Positions 5,380 to 5,504 of a stretch of DNA of 5,504 nucleotides are shown in pieces (positions within the stretch are counted from its first letter, which is position 1; every line of letters begins with the position of its first letter). Below the pieces are notes generated by a model that was not told where the DNA came from, made no database searches, and saw only the letters and a list, made by a program, of their open reading frames with translations. Position numbers and translations under genes: made by a program. Source of the stretch: Rhodoferax sp. UBA4127 (GTDB lineage: Bacteria > Pseudomonadota > Gammaproteobacteria > Burkholderiales > Burkholderiaceae_C); contig DFWT01000183.1 of assembly GCA_002381045.1 (NCBI GenBank), forward strand, positions 10,141 to 15,644. The letters are read 5' to 3'.

Positions 5380-5504
5380 AAAACCACTAGGCCCGGCGGG
5401 GCCACTGCCCTAGGCATAGCCACAACTTCCGGCAGAACCACCACCTTTGGTAGGGTGACCACCTCCGGCAGAGCGACCGTGCCAGGCGCATGCGGTTTTG
5501 GGAC
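5376..5504 (-). CDS. Possible convergent gene, C-terminal part with hexapeptide repeats
   Basis: The minus strand is open for 42 codons from the window edge to a TAA at 5378-5376, which overlaps the glycosylase stop. The frame reads VPKPHAPGTVALPEVV, then TLPKVV, VLPEVV, AMPRAV and APPGLVVF. Four units of 18 bases (5403-5474) thus give [AVT]-[LM]-P-[EKR]-[VA]-V. Between units many changes are synonymous (CTG/CTA, CCG/CCA/CCT, GAG/GAA, GTG/GTT), which favours this strand as coding. Against it, the plus frame continuous with the glycosylase is also open here (with TTSGR units), and no start is in view. The family is unknown; a proline-rich tail or spacer of a larger protein is the simplest guess. 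Confidence 0.4.
   Translation of the reverse strand, partial: VPKPHAPGTVALPEVVTLPKVVVLPEVVAMPRAVAPPGLVVF
5387..5413. terminator. GC-rich hairpin between convergent genes, weak terminator candidate
   Basis: GGCCC (5390-5394) and GGGCC (5399-5403) form a perfect 5-bp GC stem with a 4-base loop. An alternative outer pairing is CTAGG (5387-5391) with CCTAG (5409-5413). It lies 8-11 bases after the glycosylase stop, where a terminator is expected. No T-run follows on the plus strand; on the minus strand TTTTC follows after GGCCTAGTGG. If the minus-strand frame is a real gene, this hairpin is inside its coding end and could serve both directions. Confidence 0.25.

Overview
The window is GC-rich DNA (strong G/C preference at third codon positions). 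It looks like the chromosome of a betaproteobacterium, most likely Burkholderiales of the Comamonadaceae kind (Rhodoferax, Polaromonas or Acidovorax relatives). That placement rests on protein style and on the tsaB-rimI-uracil-DNA glycosylase order. It comes from reading, not from a database search. I see no tRNA, rRNA, CRISPR array, insertion sequence or phage gene.

Left part, minus strand (about 1-2007): the 5' end of a lipoprotein gene cut by the window edge, a small SemiSWEET-type PQ-loop sugar transporter, and a full-length dacB (PBP4-type D-Ala-D-Ala carboxypeptidase/endopeptidase) with all three active-site motifs. These three genes point left and are separated by gaps of about 80-110 bases that hold small hairpins.

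Right part, plus strand (about 2060-5379): a 10-helix EamA/DMT transporter, divergent from dacB across only about 50 bases, then a compact cluster of tsaB (tRNA t6A synthesis), rimI (N-alpha acetylation of ribosomal protein S18) and a family 4/5-like uracil-DNA glycosylase. tsaB and rimI overlap by ATGA and the glycosylase follows 15 bases later, so the three are probably translated from one mRNA. At the right edge a minus-strand frame with hexapeptide repeats may be the C-terminus of a convergent gene.

Points most worth a second look: (1) three copies of an AT-rich, roughly 54-base element lie in the same orientation. One forms the C-terminus and stop codon of the EamA gene, one is read in frame inside tsaB, and one is read in frame inside the glycosylase linker. 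(2) The glycosylase has lost the conserved His of its second motif (TYPPDY instead of the usual TYHPxY) and carries GEPPD in its first. (3) The dacB/EamA divergent gap has a 9-base inverted repeat whose two arms each contain GATAAT at the right distance to start transcription at the A of each ATG, which suggests paired leaderless promoters or an operator.
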